Shown here piece by piece: positions 8,329-16,296 of a DNA stretch of 64,000 bases (its first letter is position 1; every line of letters begins with the position of its first letter). This DNA comes from Chitinophaga niastensis. Lineage in GTDB: Bacteria; Bacteroidota; Bacteroidia; Chitinophagales; Chitinophagaceae. The stretch spans positions 1-64,000 of the forward strand of contig NZ_PYAW01000010.1 in assembly GCF_003014755.1 (NCBI RefSeq). The letters are read 5' to 3'. The position numbers were made by a program, and so were the translations under genes. The notes under the pieces are model-generated. The model was not told the origin of the DNA. It was given only the letters and a program-made list of their open reading frames with translations, and ran no database searches.

Positions 8329-10467
8329 ATGTACTGGAATTTCGTTGGTATATCGGTGGATGCCTGTATGATTAGTTTACTTTATATCAATTATCTTATG
8401 CTCAACAAATTGAATATTAGAGTTGACTCAGTAAGTAATCTTTTTGAAGGTAAGCCTACTGCCCACATTTTTAGCGAATCGGTATCTGAAGCTGATTGTA
8501 ATTGCAAGGGGTGTATTAATTTAAATAAAAATGGGCTTGTAAGCCTAAACGGTAGTATCGCGGAAAGGTTATTAGACCAATTGATAACTGCAGGTTCGAT
8601 AATCATGCTGGATTTTGATTGTTCGGGATGTGCAATAATAGAAGACCCGGTTTTTTTATTAGGTTCCCGGATATTGATGGAAGAATTCTGCAAACTAATA
8701 GAAAACCATCCGGTTAACATTTCCTTTGCCATCAGACTTAGTGCCTCTCTGGTATTGAAATTTAAGGACATCATTCTACGACTGCGAGAATACGGCTTAG
8801 AGCATATTTTAATTGATCTTGAAACAGGTGATGTTCGTGAAGAACCGCATAAAATCACAAAATCACTAGCCGGAAGAAGAAAAAAAGGATGGAAAAGAAA
8901 TGTGAAAAGCGCTGTTCTGTTCTTAGAGAAAATGAGGATTAAATCTGCTGCGACGTTATGGGTTGATATAAATGAGCCTAATACACGTAGAAGCCGGTTA
9001 TTTGATCTGGTGCATCAATTGCAAAAGCATTCTTATGGAGTATTGCGACCAGTTAATGTGAATATAGTCACAAATGATACCACTCTTGCAGGTTTTGTTA
9101 GTATTGATTGTAAGAATGATAGATGCAATGGTCATGAGAATTGTATATATACCGTATATATGCAGAATTACAATGAATTGAACAAACAGGAGAAGGAGCT
9201 ACTGTTGAAGGAAATCGATGAAATTAGTTATAGAACTAAAGGAACAAACTTTTACCCGCCTAAGATCCGGTTAGAAACTGGCGACGTATATCCACGGGAG
9301 GGGGATGATGCTATTCACAATCTGCAGCTATTTACCCAAGTTGGTTTTCCAACGCTGAAATCATTTGAGGATGCAAAACTATCATTAAGTAGTGTGTATT
9401 ATGGTGGTATTGGAACTCCGGCAGACAGGCAGCTATCGCAAATAATAGCAGAGATGGAAAGCGGGAACTATGCTATTCTGACACCAACCGGACATGCCGC
9501 CATAGCTCAGGTAATGTGTGCGTTCTTGCGAAGTGGAGATCATGCGCTAGTTGTAGACACTGCAGCATTTAGTACTAAATCTTTTCTGTGTGATAATTAC
9601 CTTAATTCCTTTGGAGTAGAAATCGAATATTATTCTCCACATATCACAGCCAATGAATTAAGGCAGAAGATCAGACATAATACAAAAGTTATCTTCCTGG
9701 AATCACCTGGTTCATATACATATGAAATACAGGATTTGTCTGCTGTTGTATTGTTGGCAAAGCAAATAGGTATTACAACTATTTTCGATAATACCTGGTC
9801 AGCTTCTAAATTTCTGAAGCCTTTGGAATGGGGAGTCGATGTCGTTGTTACTTCTCTTGGGAAATATCACTTTGCTATATCAGGCATATCAATGGGTGCC
9901 ATTATTGTTAGAGACAAAACACTGTTTCATTACTTGCAAAGTAAATCATTGAGTGTTGGGAACAGGGTTAGTCAGCTCGACTGCCAATCAGCTACTAAAG
10001 CATTAGATTCACTTGATCACCGGTTGATGAGACAACAGGAAGTCGCCTATAAAATAGCTGAATCTCTTCTGCAAGTCCAGGAGGTCAAAACTGTGATCTT
10101 CCCTGGTTTACGGAACTTCCCGCAATATAACAGCTGGAAGAATCTTTATACCGGTGTAAATAGTTTACTAACAATTAAGCTGCAGGATGTATTGAAAGAA
10201 CAATATTCAACATATTTATTGAATTATTTGGCATCTCTCGGTGCTATTGCTATCGGAGATAGTTATGGCGGCAGCTTCTCTTTAATTAAAAAAATTAACT
10301 TAAAAGCTAGCCGCAAACTTGATAATGAAAGCATTGAGGGCCAATATTTCAGAATTTACCTGGGCCATGAAAGTTATGTGACATTGGTTAGTCAGATTAA
10401 AAAAGCATTCCAGAGAACATCTAAAAAATATGGCATTAGTCACCAGAAGTTTTCAAATCTGCGGTAA
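8329..10467 (+). CDS. Two-domain protein: Cys-rich N-domain plus Cys/Met-type PLP lyase
   Basis: The C-terminal half (~330-700) matches the Cys/Met metabolism PLP enzymes (cystathionine gamma-synthase or beta-lyase type). It has a GGIGTP segment, TPTGHAAI for phosphate binding, FDNTW holding the ring-binding Asp, and the Schiff-base K512 in SLGKYH. The N-terminal ~300 residues are not normal for this family. They hold Cys clusters (DCNCKGC, DCSGC, a later CKNDRCNGHENC) and alternating strand/helix stretches resembling a radical-SAM-like barrel, but the classic CxxxCxxC is absent. At 712 aa it is much longer than a plain lyase (~390 aa). It may cleave a C-S or C-O bond or do a gamma-replacement in the pathway. 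The start is uncertain; the ATG at 8401 is also possible. Confidence 0.8.
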   Translation: MYWNFVGISVDACMISLLYINYLMLNKLNIRVDSVSNLFEGKPTAHIFSESVSEADCNCKGCINLNKNGLVSLNGSIAERLLDQLITAGSIIMLDFDCSGCAIIEDPVFLLGSRILMEEFCKLIENHPVNISFAIRLSASLVLKFKDIILRLREYGLEHILIDLETGDVREEPHKITKSLAGRRKKGWKRNVKSAVLFLEKMRIKSAATLWVDINEPNTRRSRLFDLVHQLQKHSYGVLRPVNVNIVTNDTTLAGFVSIDCKNDRCNGHENCIYTVYMQNYNELNKQEKELLLKEIDEISYRTKGTNFYPPKIRLETGDVYPREGDDAIHNLQLFTQVGFPTLKSFEDAKLSLSSVYYGGIGTPADRQLSQIIAEMESGNYAILTPTGHAAIAQVMCAFLRSGDHALVVDTAAFSTKSFLCDNYLNSFGVEIEYYSPHITANELRQKIRHNTKVIFLESPGSYTYEIQDLSAVVLLAKQIGITTIFDNTWSASKFLKPLEWGVDVVVTSLGKYHFAISGISMGAIIVRDKTLFHYLQSKSLSVGNRVSQLDCQSATKALDSLDHRLMRQQEVAYKIAESLLQVQEVKTVIFPGLRNFPQYNSWKNLYTGVNSLLTIKLQDVLKEQYSTYLLNYLASLGAIAIGDSYGGSFSLIKKINLKASRKLDNESIEGQYFRIYLGHESYVTLVSQIKKAFQRTSKKYGISHQKFSNLR

Positions 10468-10862
10468 CGGATTCCTTCAGGATATAGATCAACATTTAAA
10501 GCTAGTATAACGCAATACCGTTAATTTTTTTTCTGCATTCCTTGCAACAACTCATTTTTCTACTTTTTGCTGGTGAAATCTGCGCTTTAAAAAAGTACGC
10601 CCGTCGTTTTAGCCCTATTTTAAACACTATCTTTCCAGATAACACTGAGCTGAAAAACGCATATTGGACACTCTCGCAGGTGCATACCTTAACGCCCGTT
10701 ATGATGTTTGTTAAAGGTCAACGTGAATAAGTTTTTCGAAAAAGGATAAATGGTACTGCTGCTACATATGTATATGGTTTTAGAATGAGCGCGCGTATTG
10801 ATTATTTTGGTGCCGTAATGGTTAGTCATAAAGATTCACATGAACGGGGTAAATGATACTCC
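10468..10862. other. Spacer between the cluster and the right repeat; one doubtful small ORF
   Basis: No clear terminator follows the last cluster gene. A 62-codon plus-strand reading frame at 10542-10730 has no recognisable family. It contains a Lys/Arg-rich helix and could be a remnant of a longer gene cut when the cluster and the integrase unit came together. I see no strong promoter or repeat here other than the start of the direct repeat at about 10864. Confidence 0.4.
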
Positions 10863-10863
10863 A

Positions 10864-11830
10864 GGTATCAACAAGGTCTGCAATAAATGATTTTGGGGTT
10901 ATTTACGATGTTAACGCTTTGTTAAGGCATTGATTATCAAGACAGGTACATTGAAAAATGTACCTGTCTTGATGATTTTAGACTATGCAACAGCACTGTA
11001 CAACAACGAATCAGGCAACGCAAGATTAAAGATGCCCTTTAACGTCTTCATGTCAACACTCACTTTACTGGCTACAATCTTTGCATAGATCTGCGTTGTC
11101 CGGATAGATTTATGGCCCAGCATTGCGCTTACTGTTTCCAACGGTACCCCGTTGGCCAGTGTTACTGTAGTTGCAAATGTATGACGGGCGGTATGTGTAG
11201 TGAGGTTCTTATTAATTCCGCAAAGGTCCGCAACCTCTTTAAGATAGCCGTTGAAACGTTGGTTGCTGTTGATCGGCAGGAGAACATTATTCGCAACACA
11301 ATAAGGATGGTTTTTATACTTCTGTAGGATCTCTTTTGCTATTGGTAACAAGGGTACATTTTCGCGGCACCAGGTCTTTTCACGATTTTTAACAATCCAG
11401 TCCTCTCCATCAAAAAATTTCGCAACATTATCTGAAGACAACATCAACGCATCCTTATAAGCATAGCCGGTCAAAGCCATAAACAGATAAGCGTCTTTTG
11501 TCTCCTGCAAACGTGGAATTGTAAACTCCTTTTGATACAGTGTACTGAGTTCGTCCATACTGAGAATATCCCGCTCAGGGTTAATATAAGTGCAAACGAA
11601 ATCCGCCAAAGGATTATGGGTTAACCACTTCCTTTGCACAGCCAACTTTAAAAGCTGCTTGGTGTTTTTCAGGTACTTCATGGCAGTGTTATCCTGAATA
11701 CCTTCCGTAAGTGTCATGTAATCGAAAAAATCCTCAGCAAAAGCATATTCGATTCTTTCGAGTGGAATATCCGGCATTTTAAATACCGACTTCAGGAAAA
11801 TTGTAATCTTGTCCTTCGTAGTTACCCATT
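10864..11830. repeat. Right copy of the ~0.95-kb direct repeat
   Basis: This is the partner of 1-958 in the same orientation. It contains the integrase terminator and the 3' two-thirds of the intact integrase. The intact gene continues past the repeat to 12242, whereas the left copy stops being similar at about 958. Confidence 0.9.
10936..10973 (-). terminator. Integrase terminator
   Basis: Arms 10936-10951 and 10958-10973 pair perfectly over 16 bp around TGAAAA. It lies directly after the integrase stop codon on the minus strand. Confidence 0.78.
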
Positions 11831-12242
11831 TTTTTAAAGTGTCGGGAGAGCGTTTCTCCTTTTCTACCTTCTCTTTAAACTTCGCATTGTGGAAGTCGGC
11901 CACCTGTATTAAAGTTTTTTTTTCCTGATTAATACAGAGATGGGCATTCTTAATCATCGTGGGTGTAACGGTGGGGGCCTGGGCTTTTAGCAGGTTGTAA
12001 TGACGGAGTAATTCACTTTTGACATGCTGGATCTGCGCATTTATTTCTATGGCTTCCGCTGATTTACCGATAATGGCAGCGGCTTTCTTATCGAATTTCT
12101 TAGGGTCAATCTGGTATCCGAGAGAGAACCCATCCCGTACGCCTTCTATGGTTAATCGAACGGTGAGAGTTCCTTTACCGGTTGTATTCCCGTTATCCCT
12201 ACGCAGAAAAAATAGGATTGATAAATCTTGGCTTACTTTCAT
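10983..12242 (-). CDS. int: Tyrosine recombinase / ICE integrase
   Basis: This 419-aa site-specific recombinase has the three-part build of Bacteroidota conjugative-transposon integrases: an arm-DNA-binding domain (~1-100), a SAM-like core-binding domain (~110-215) and a catalytic domain (~235-395). Visible catalytic residues are H350 and R353 in HTARH, H377 in LGHKS, and the nucleophile Y386 in TTQIYAK. The first catalytic Arg expected in a TGLR-type motif is missing: residues 258-263 read TGYAYK. A missing first Arg is also known in IntDOT of CTnDOT. It probably integrates and excises the ICE whose transfer genes lie to the right. 10-bp repeats upstream may bind it or its helper. Confidence 0.93.
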   Translation of the reverse strand: MKVSQDLSILFFLRRDNGNTTGKGTLTVRLTIEGVRDGFSLGYQIDPKKFDKKAAAIIGKSAEAIEINAQIQHVKSELLRHYNLLKAQAPTVTPTMIKNAHLCINQEKKTLIQVADFHNAKFKEKVEKEKRSPDTLKKWVTTKDKITIFLKSVFKMPDIPLERIEYAFAEDFFDYMTLTEGIQDNTAMKYLKNTKQLLKLAVQRKWLTHNPLADFVCTYINPERDILSMDELSTLYQKEFTIPRLQETKDAYLFMALTGYAYKDALMLSSDNVAKFFDGEDWIVKNREKTWCRENVPLLPIAKEILQKYKNHPYCVANNVLLPINSNQRFNGYLKEVADLCGINKNLTTHTARHTFATTVTLANGVPLETVSAMLGHKSIRTTQIYAKIVASKVSVDMKTLKGIFNLALPDSLLYSAVA

Positions 12243-12342
12243 CTTCCAAAAGTTTTAGGTTACCGATTAATTGGTTTTGTTTGGTGTTAATTGGTTCGGT
12301 TTGAGTTCCTAAAACCCAGTATAGATAAGCATCTCCGGAGAA

Positions 12343-12393
12343 AAAGGATACATTAAAGTAGAAAAAGTTATTGTATCCTTTTATGTATCCTTT
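12343..12393. promoter_or_regulatory. Three 10-bp TGTATCCTTT repeats upstream of the integrase
   Basis: TGTATCCTTT occurs at 12372-12381 and 12384-12393, and inverted at 12343-12352. They lie about 100-150 bases before the integrase start. Two direct copies at 12-base spacing plus one inverted copy resemble integrase arm-type or excisionase sites, or an operator for integrase expression. The element is absent from the truncated left copy. Confidence 0.5.
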
Positions 12394-12436
12394 CAGATTC
12401 GTTTGATGTAGTTTACCTTAATATCCCAAAAGCAGA

Positions 12437-12470
12437 AAAGCCGCATAAATCCTACGATTTAAGCGGCTTT
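12437..12470. terminator. Symmetric hairpin upstream of the integrase
   Basis: Arms AAAGCCGC (12437-12444) and GCGGCTTT (12463-12470) are extended inward by TAAATC/GATTTA, with one unpaired base on each side and a four-base loop. A- and T-rich flanks allow termination in both directions. It may insulate the integrase from outside transcription. Confidence 0.6.
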
Positions 12471-12940
12471 AATTGTCTTTGATATTCTTTTTGTGATCCC
12501 CTTGGGACTTTGAAAATCCCTATGAAACCCACCATAGTAGCGACTATAATAAAAACAATACTCGAATGGTACCCGAATAGGTACCCTTTGTATTTGTGTA
12601 CAAATAAGCAATTTTAGAAAGAACTATTGCTGCAAAGCTACTCAAAATCATTCAAAATAAAAAATATTTTCCTTCCAAAGGCAATACTGTATTAGTTTAC
12701 AGTGGTCGTACGCTTTGTACCCGTGGAGTGAGTATCGGTGATAATATAGGCGATGTCATACCGGAATTTTAAACAGGAAGTGGCGATATGCTCCATTTTT
12801 GGAGTAGCCCTGCGCCCGCTCCTGCAAAATTCTGAGTGTAAATTATTTTTCCTATGCGCGTAATATAAGCCATTAATTAATTTAGGTACCTAGCACTCCT
12901 GCGTCACACCATTCGAAGTATGCGGCGGCGGCCTTTCTTT
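12471..12940. other. Gene-free stretch with a tRNA-3'-end-like segment
   Basis: I find no convincing gene here. The minus strand at about 12494-12520 reads like the T-arm and 3' acceptor strand of a tRNA: GGGAT, a seven-base loop, GTCCC, then AAGGGGATCAC. The loop is not canonical and no full tRNA can be folded. It could be a decayed attachment site, as many ICEs integrate in tRNA 3' ends. GGTACCC occurs twice at 12569-12586. The remainder shows nothing I can name. Confidence 0.3.
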
Positions 12941-13402
12941 CTATGAATTATTTTTAGGATCTGTAAGCAGTGAAACAAATATTTGGGTAAAACGAAAACT
13001 CAATAGTACTGTATAGCTAAAAAGATATAAATAAAGAAGATCTATGATATTGACCTCATTCACATAAAAATACCAAGGTGTCCGATGTTCAATGAACTTG
13101 ACTATAAATGAAAAGGCAATTAACCCAATATTATAGTTAATTGCTTTTCGTAAATATTCGAGCACACGAGGCATCATACCAGCATCTTTTACAAACTGCA
13201 TTCTCCTACTCTCAATGGAATTTAAGAGAGTTAAAATCGTCAGGAAAAACCCCACAAGTGTAACCGATAATGAAAGGGCATTTTCACAAACCTTATCGGT
13301 TAATTGATCAATTTTAGCAACATGATTATGCCCTAAAAATAATATGGCAGCGATTGCGCTGGATAAGTAAATGGGGTAATATTTTTCTATATGATAGTTC
13401 AT
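12941..13402 (-). CDS. Small integral membrane protein, partner of the upstream gene
   Basis: This 153-aa protein has about four predicted membrane helices (near residues 10-25, 43-62, 90-108 and 122-142) and a short basic tail. I do not recognise the family. Its start overlaps the stop of the 301-aa gene at 13399-14304 by four bases (ATGA type), so the two are co-translated. A soluble protein coupled to a small multi-helix membrane protein inside ICE cargo is a layout seen in several anti-phage systems, for example Kiwa. No similarity to KwaA can be claimed from inspection. A membrane effector or sensor role is inference. Confidence 0.7.
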   Translation of the reverse strand: MNYHIEKYYPIYLSSAIAAILFLGHNHVAKIDQLTDKVCENALSLSVTLVGFFLTILTLLNSIESRRMQFVKDAGMMPRVLEYLRKAINYNIGLIAFSFIVKFIEHRTPWYFYVNEVNIIDLLYLYLFSYTVLLSFRFTQIFVSLLTDPKNNS

Positions 13403-14304
13403 TCCTCTGCTCCTTTAACACGGTATGAGATTGCTATTTCATCTTTAATGAGATCATACTGACTTATCGCGTCAGTAATAATTTTCCTTATTGCTGCTTC
13501 ATTAAGATGTCTTGTCCTAATTAAAGGTACGTCAATTATAACCTTGTTGTTGAGAAAATCAATCACCTTTAACGCATCTTCATCTTCTTCGCGACCGGTA
13601 ATTTCCATCTTAACTATATTTCCATGAGTATCAGCATTGATAAGAGATCTGAATAATTGTGAGATCACACTCCTTCTAATTCCTCCACCAGCCTTTCCTA
13701 CAGAAAGAGTTAAATTCATTCCCGTCGCATTTGTTTTGTCGGTTATATCATTTAGTTCCGAGAAGGACCGTTTTACCCCGTCATTGGCAAGAATACCTCC
13801 CCGGGTAATCCCTGCAACTGATAGCTCGACCTTTTTAATCTCGCTCATCTCTTGTAGCTTGGTAATGTCATAAGGATTTATGAGTACTCTAAATTCCACC
13901 TTACGAATGTCGTCTTTAAAATTAGCTTTGAAGTAGGCTGCTATCCCGTTTGCGGTAATACCATTTCGATTATACTGCACCAGGATTACATTATTCGCTG
14001 GATCATAGAAAAACGATGTATAGTGTCCCAATCCCTCATCTTCCTCCAATTCCAGATCATGCGGCAACTCCCCTAATTTAGCTCTTGGTGGCAATCCATT
14101 TGATTGAACTAAGCAAAAAGTGCCAGTATAGATTCGACCACGTTTTGTGGTCTTTCCTAATAAATCAAATTTATCTCCATATTTAGCCATTACCTGCGTG
14201 ATCTCTGGCATATTATCCAGCATATCCTTGAAGGTGGTTATCTCAGAATCTACTTTTGGATTTATAGCCACCTGAAACATGTGGAACCTGGTTACATTAC
14301 TCAT
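13399..14304 (-). CDS. Uncharacterised 301-aa cytosolic protein (possibly DUF6731-like)
   Basis: This soluble alpha/beta protein has no signal peptide or membrane helix. A central block (FYDPANN, then QYNRNGI, then GIAAYFK near residues 97-127) resembles the pattern I associate with DUF6731 proteins, whose function is unknown; that match is from memory and unverified. A Gly-rich stretch (GKAGGGIRRS) lies near residue 205. It is the first gene of a pair with the membrane protein downstream, which it overlaps by four bases. A defence or stress sensor role is plausible from the context only. Confidence 0.7.
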   Translation of the reverse strand: MSNVTRFHMFQVAINPKVDSEITTFKDMLDNMPEITQVMAKYGDKFDLLGKTTKRGRIYTGTFCLVQSNGLPPRAKLGELPHDLELEEDEGLGHYTSFFYDPANNVILVQYNRNGITANGIAAYFKANFKDDIRKVEFRVLINPYDITKLQEMSEIKKVELSVAGITRGGILANDGVKRSFSELNDITDKTNATGMNLTLSVGKAGGGIRRSVISQLFRSLINADTHGNIVKMEITGREEDEDALKVIDFLNNKVIIDVPLIRTRHLNEAAIRKIITDAISQYDLIKDEIAISYRVKGAEE

Positions 14305-14465
14305 GCGATTATTTTGGAGTGATTAATATCGAGGAGCTCAGAAGAATATGGTTAATATTTTTTAGGGAGCGGCGGATGATTCTCAATTAGATCGATTCAC
14401 ATAATGATAATGCATATAGTCAGATCACCCAACGACGATTCAGCGATATTATTTACATAATATTA

Positions 14466-14792
14466 CTAAGGCTCTTTGACACCGGCAGCTTCTCCTGCTT
14501 CTTTTTCAATATCCTTCCATTTATTATAATTTACTTCATCCTTTGCCTGTAAATAAGCGGTAGCCACCAAGCTAGCCTGAACATAGGTTTGCATCTTATC
14601 TCCTTGTTTTTTAGCTATTTCATACTGCTTAACAGCATCTTCAGCTACCTGGTTCTCTATTTTATTTAGATCACTTTTTGCTTTTTGCTCTAATCCGCCA
14701 CCGAAGAAGAACCACAGAGCCCCGATGGCAATAGCGATAGATATAATAGCCTTTAAAGCACTTGATGGCTTCTTTCCCTCATTGTTTTCCAT
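14466..14792 (-). CDS. Small single-pass membrane protein
   Basis: This 108-aa protein has one membrane helix at about residues 13-31 ending in a GGG turn. A charged helical domain of ~75 residues follows, probably outside the cytoplasm or coiled. It ends with a Glu-rich tail. The family is not recognised. It lies 23 bases after the secreted protein gene at 14816 and may be co-transcribed with it. Confidence 0.6.
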   Translation of the reverse strand: MENNEGKKPSSALKAIISIAIAIGALWFFFGGGLEQKAKSDLNKIENQVAEDAVKQYEIAKKQGDKMQTYVQASLVATAYLQAKDEVNYNKWKDIEKEAGEAAGVKEP

Positions 14793-14815
14793 AGATGATT
14801 GTTTATGACTGGTTA

Positions 14816-15235
14816 TTAAAATGGTTTTACAAGGAATAAACTATAGAAATTCTTTCCGCCGAAAGAATCATAGGCATCTCCATATGTTAAGGCGAACGTA
14901 CCATACATTCTACCGACATGTGGTACAGTGTCTTTGCTCATTGGGTCAACCTCATAGGACGATGAATAGTAGTAGCCAGATGGTATTATTCCATATGATC
15001 TTTGCGGATCAAGCGTTAACTCGAAAATAGCCTTTAATTCTTTGGGCGTTGGAAGGCGCCATCCCTCCGTTGCATTAGACTCACTGATGCGATATGCCTC
15101 TTGTCGCGTTAGGCCCTGCATAATACTATCATAGATTACCAATCCATGATTCCCGGCGGGATCAATTACAACTTGTCGTTTCTGGGCAAAAATTAAGGAA
15201 GGAGTGAATAGTAATAGGAATAATAGCTTCTTCAT
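14816..15235 (-). CDS. Secreted Lcl/DUF1566-like domain protein
   Basis: This 139-aa protein begins with a clear signal peptide (MKKLLFLLLFTPSLIFAQ) with cleavage after Ala-Gln. The mature part contains GWRLPTPKELKAIFE near residues 57-71, typical of DUF1566/Lcl-type domains found in exported surface or adhesion proteins. It should be periplasmic or surface-exposed. Its role in the ICE is unknown. Confidence 0.7.
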   Translation of the reverse strand: MKKLLFLLLFTPSLIFAQKRQVVIDPAGNHGLVIYDSIMQGLTRQEAYRISESNATEGWRLPTPKELKAIFELTLDPQRSYGIIPSGYYYSSSYEVDPMSKDTVPHVGRMYGTFALTYGDAYDSFGGKNFYSLFLVKPF

Positions 15236-15251
15236 AGTGGTATATATAAAA

Positions 15252-15506
15252 TTAGTATATATTGTCAGCTTTCAAAACCTGATTAATCTCAGCTATATAG
15301 TTTATCCGCGGCTCTCCTATTCCCATTTCCAATTCTTGTATTTTTCTTTCCAGTGAATGCAATTCAGGTAAATGCTCCTGTATCTTATCTGCTGGAATCT
15401 GGGACCTTATATATCTAACCTTCTTTACCAATTGCTGGATTAGCCAATAGATGCTTGTCTCAGCGTAATTACCATTTTCAATTGCGAAATAATCAAATGC
15501 GGCCAT
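15252..15506 (-). CDS. Small hypothetical helical protein
   Basis: This 84-aa protein is mostly helical, with no signal peptide. The segment LPELHSLERKIQELEMGIGE could form a short coiled coil. It lies 17 bases before the secreted-protein gene in the same direction, so the two are probably in one transcript. No family is recognised. Confidence 0.55.
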   Translation of the reverse strand: MAAFDYFAIENGNYAETSIYWLIQQLVKKVRYIRSQIPADKIQEHLPELHSLERKIQELEMGIGEPRINYIAEINQVLKADNIY

Positions 15507-15560
15507 AAAAAAAAATTTTGGGCGTGAGTTTCTTCATAGTGGTTCTGAGTCTCACGCTAA

Positions 15561-16196
15561 TTATGTCCTTTTCAAACTACGCAATTTCGCCAATAGCCCG
15601 TCATACTGATATACAGCTTTCAATATCTCCTTTGTAAATTCTATGGATATTTCGATCTCATCTTTACCTACCTGGTTATATGTTTGTGCCTCTATATGTG
15701 CTGCATCATTGCCCAATAGTCTAAGATCTTGCATCGCGTCTTTTAACTCCTGAGGGATCATAATAGACTGTGACAATGCCTGCAGTTTTTGATATAAATT
15801 GGCGCCAGTCGCCACCTTATCAGTGCAAATTTCTTCCAATGTCTTTCTGATCATTATTCCTGATGCTATGTAACACTTGTTTGCATGACAAATGACAGAC
15901 TCCTCAAATGCCTGCAATACCCCAGAAGGAATACTAGCTTTATCAAACGATATTGTCTGACTTGGATATGTATAAAATGACCCAATGGAAGTATTATAAA
16001 CAAAAAATATATGTGTCCTACAATAATCATCTGGGCAGTATCGCTGACCATAAATTCTAGTATTACTATTATCAACCAAATCACCTCCTGAAGTCCTAAA
16101 TACGCCTCTGTGGCCACACCCTGGACAAGTGATGGAGATCGTTGGATTATTATTAGTGTTAGCCAAAACGCTTATTTTCTCTATTACCATAAACAA
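15561..16196 (-). CDS. DUF4145 domain protein with zinc-ribbon-like N-terminus
   Basis: This 211-aa cytosolic protein starts with paired cysteines (C24/C27 in TCPGCGH and C54/C59 in CPDDYC) that could bind zinc. The rest matches the DUF4145 pattern: a helical domain with ARxxLE-like IRKTLEEIC near residue 120 and LRLLGNDAAHIE near 160-171. DUF4145 occurs alone and in restriction and defence proteins; its function is unknown. Its place in ICE cargo close to a helicase-nuclease fits a defence island, though this link is inference. An alternative start is M3. Confidence 0.78.
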   Translation of the reverse strand: MFMVIEKISVLANTNNNPTISITCPGCGHRGVFRTSGGDLVDNSNTRIYGQRYCPDDYCRTHIFFVYNTSIGSFYTYPSQTISFDKASIPSGVLQAFEESVICHANKCYIASGIMIRKTLEEICTDKVATGANLYQKLQALSQSIMIPQELKDAMQDLRLLGNDAAHIEAQTYNQVGKDEIEISIEFTKEILKAVYQYDGLLAKLRSLKRT

Positions 16197-16296
16197 TTGA
16201 ATTATTTTTTATACATAACATAGTTTCTGCGAAAACGAAGTTTTGGGACTAAAGGTAGCAAGTGAAATAGCCGCTTCGCATAGGATTTTAGTTTTT

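Noticed and set aside
10542..10730. A real 62-aa gene after the biosynthetic cluster
   Set aside because: There is no recognisable motif, no operon partner and a position in a likely junction; listed only as a doubtful frame in the spacer.
12491..12525. Complete tRNA gene
   Set aside because: Only a T-arm-like hairpin and 3' acceptor strand can be seen; no anticodon or D arm folds upstream.
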